Positions 30,888 through 31,533 of a stretch of DNA of 31,533 nucleotides are shown here, one piece after another. Every line of letters starts with the position of its first letter. Position 1 is the stretch's first letter. Both the position numbers and the translations under genes were made by a program. Below the pieces are notes generated by a model that saw nothing but the letters and a program-made list of their open reading frames with translations, had not been told where the DNA came from and ran no database searches. Source of the stretch: Sperchopsis tessellata (taxonomy: Eukaryota; Arthropoda; Insecta; Coleoptera; Hydrophilidae); assembly GCA_033557685.1 (NCBI GenBank), contig JAWQRN010000316.1:1-31533 (forward strand), in the 5' to 3' direction.

Positions 30888-31533
30888 CTGAAAAACAACA
30901 AAATATCAGCGGTTGTTTCTACACGAAAAATAATTAATAATATTAAAAATAATTTAGTTTCGGAGAAATAAATTAATTTTAGATCCAATAGACTTGCTTA
31001 ATATAATCACAAGAGGAATGAAATGATTAGCTTAAAAGTAAGTACACTTTTAATGTAATGGCGTGAAGTTTTTTAAGTTGAAGATTCAGCGAAACTGGTT
31101 TTCGAGGTAGTGAGGATGAATTGAAATTATATTTTAGTGACAGAAAAAAAATTGTTCTATTTAGCAACTCTAATGTGCAGGTGTGGTATTGCAAGAGTAA
31201 GAATTAGTTTGATTTTAAACACATTTGGGCCAGTGATTTTATAGTGTATTCGTGAACGTTTGTATAAATTAACAGGATTAAGGTTCATAGATATAGTCAT
31301 TTTATTCAGCTAAGTCTATTGGAGGTGGAATAATCAGGTTACGAGAGGTAAGTTCGGCAGTCCATGAAATTTGTTGTAAAAAAAAACTAAAGCAGTGTAC
31401 TTAACATACAAAGAATAGCAAGTCAGGGACACATAATGACCACGAAGAATAGTAGAACGTCAGAATCGACGTCTAAGACACTAAGGGACCATTTTGTTAT
31501 CTCACGAGCAGTTGCGAATCATTAGTTTACGTA
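30888..31533. other. Window end: no recognisable feature
   Basis: About 650 bp of AT-rich sequence upstream of the possible 18-bp microexon, presumably intronic for the adenylyl cyclase. No C1a exon and no transposon protein can be recognised on either strand. Confidence 0.5.

Overview
The window looks like AT-rich nuclear DNA of an insect. It carries several kilobase-scale introns, canonical GTAAGT-type donors, and the decayed remains of many eukaryotic transposable elements. I see no bacterial-style genes, operons, rRNA or CRISPR. The transposon mix (RTE-like and jockey/CR1-like non-LTR elements, Penelope-like elements, piggyBac, Tc1/mariner-type elements, foldback elements) fits beetles or other insects. 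The order cannot be fixed from this sequence.

One host gene spans almost the whole window on the minus strand: a membrane adenylyl cyclase of the vertebrate AC2/4/7 class (Drosophila Ac76E class). Eight exons are well supported: 26720-26887, 16132-16363, 10200-10334, 9977-10140, 9083-9254, 8285-8497, 7858-7962 and 868-985. Their phases join without a break from the end of the C1b linker, through the second six-helix membrane block, into the C2 catalytic domain. Three further exons upstream (30401-30459 and two microexons of 26 and 18 bp) are likely but less certain. The N-terminus, first membrane block and C1a lie beyond 31533. The rest of C2 lies before position 1.

The introns are filled with mobile DNA. 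Intron 986-7857 holds a palindromic Tc1/mariner-type element (about 1218-3053), a separate mariner-like helix-turn-helix fragment (about 6690-6890) and a small inverted-repeat element (7251-7624). Intron 10335-16131 holds a 1.58 kb element with 23-bp subrepeats (11593-13170) and a tRNA-like SINE remnant (about 15520-15582). Intron 16364-26719 holds a nested cluster: a minus-strand jockey/CR1-like element (about 16745-19905) split by a foldback element with 17-bp subrepeats (17091-17721) and by a plus-strand RTE-like fragment (about 18095-18990). The same intron then holds a Penelope-like fragment with a hairpin at its 5' end (21690-22475), an internally deleted piggyBac (about 22530-23340), a 50-60 bp tandem repeat (23638-23870) and a second Penelope-like fragment (about 25285-26065). 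A lone THAP zinc-finger exon lies on the plus strand at 28048-28342. Between the last visible exon and the window's left edge are a Penelope-like GIY-YIG remnant and an RTE 3' end.

The transposon genes are all broken by stops, frameshifts or deletions, so the adenylyl cyclase is the only gene that looks functional.
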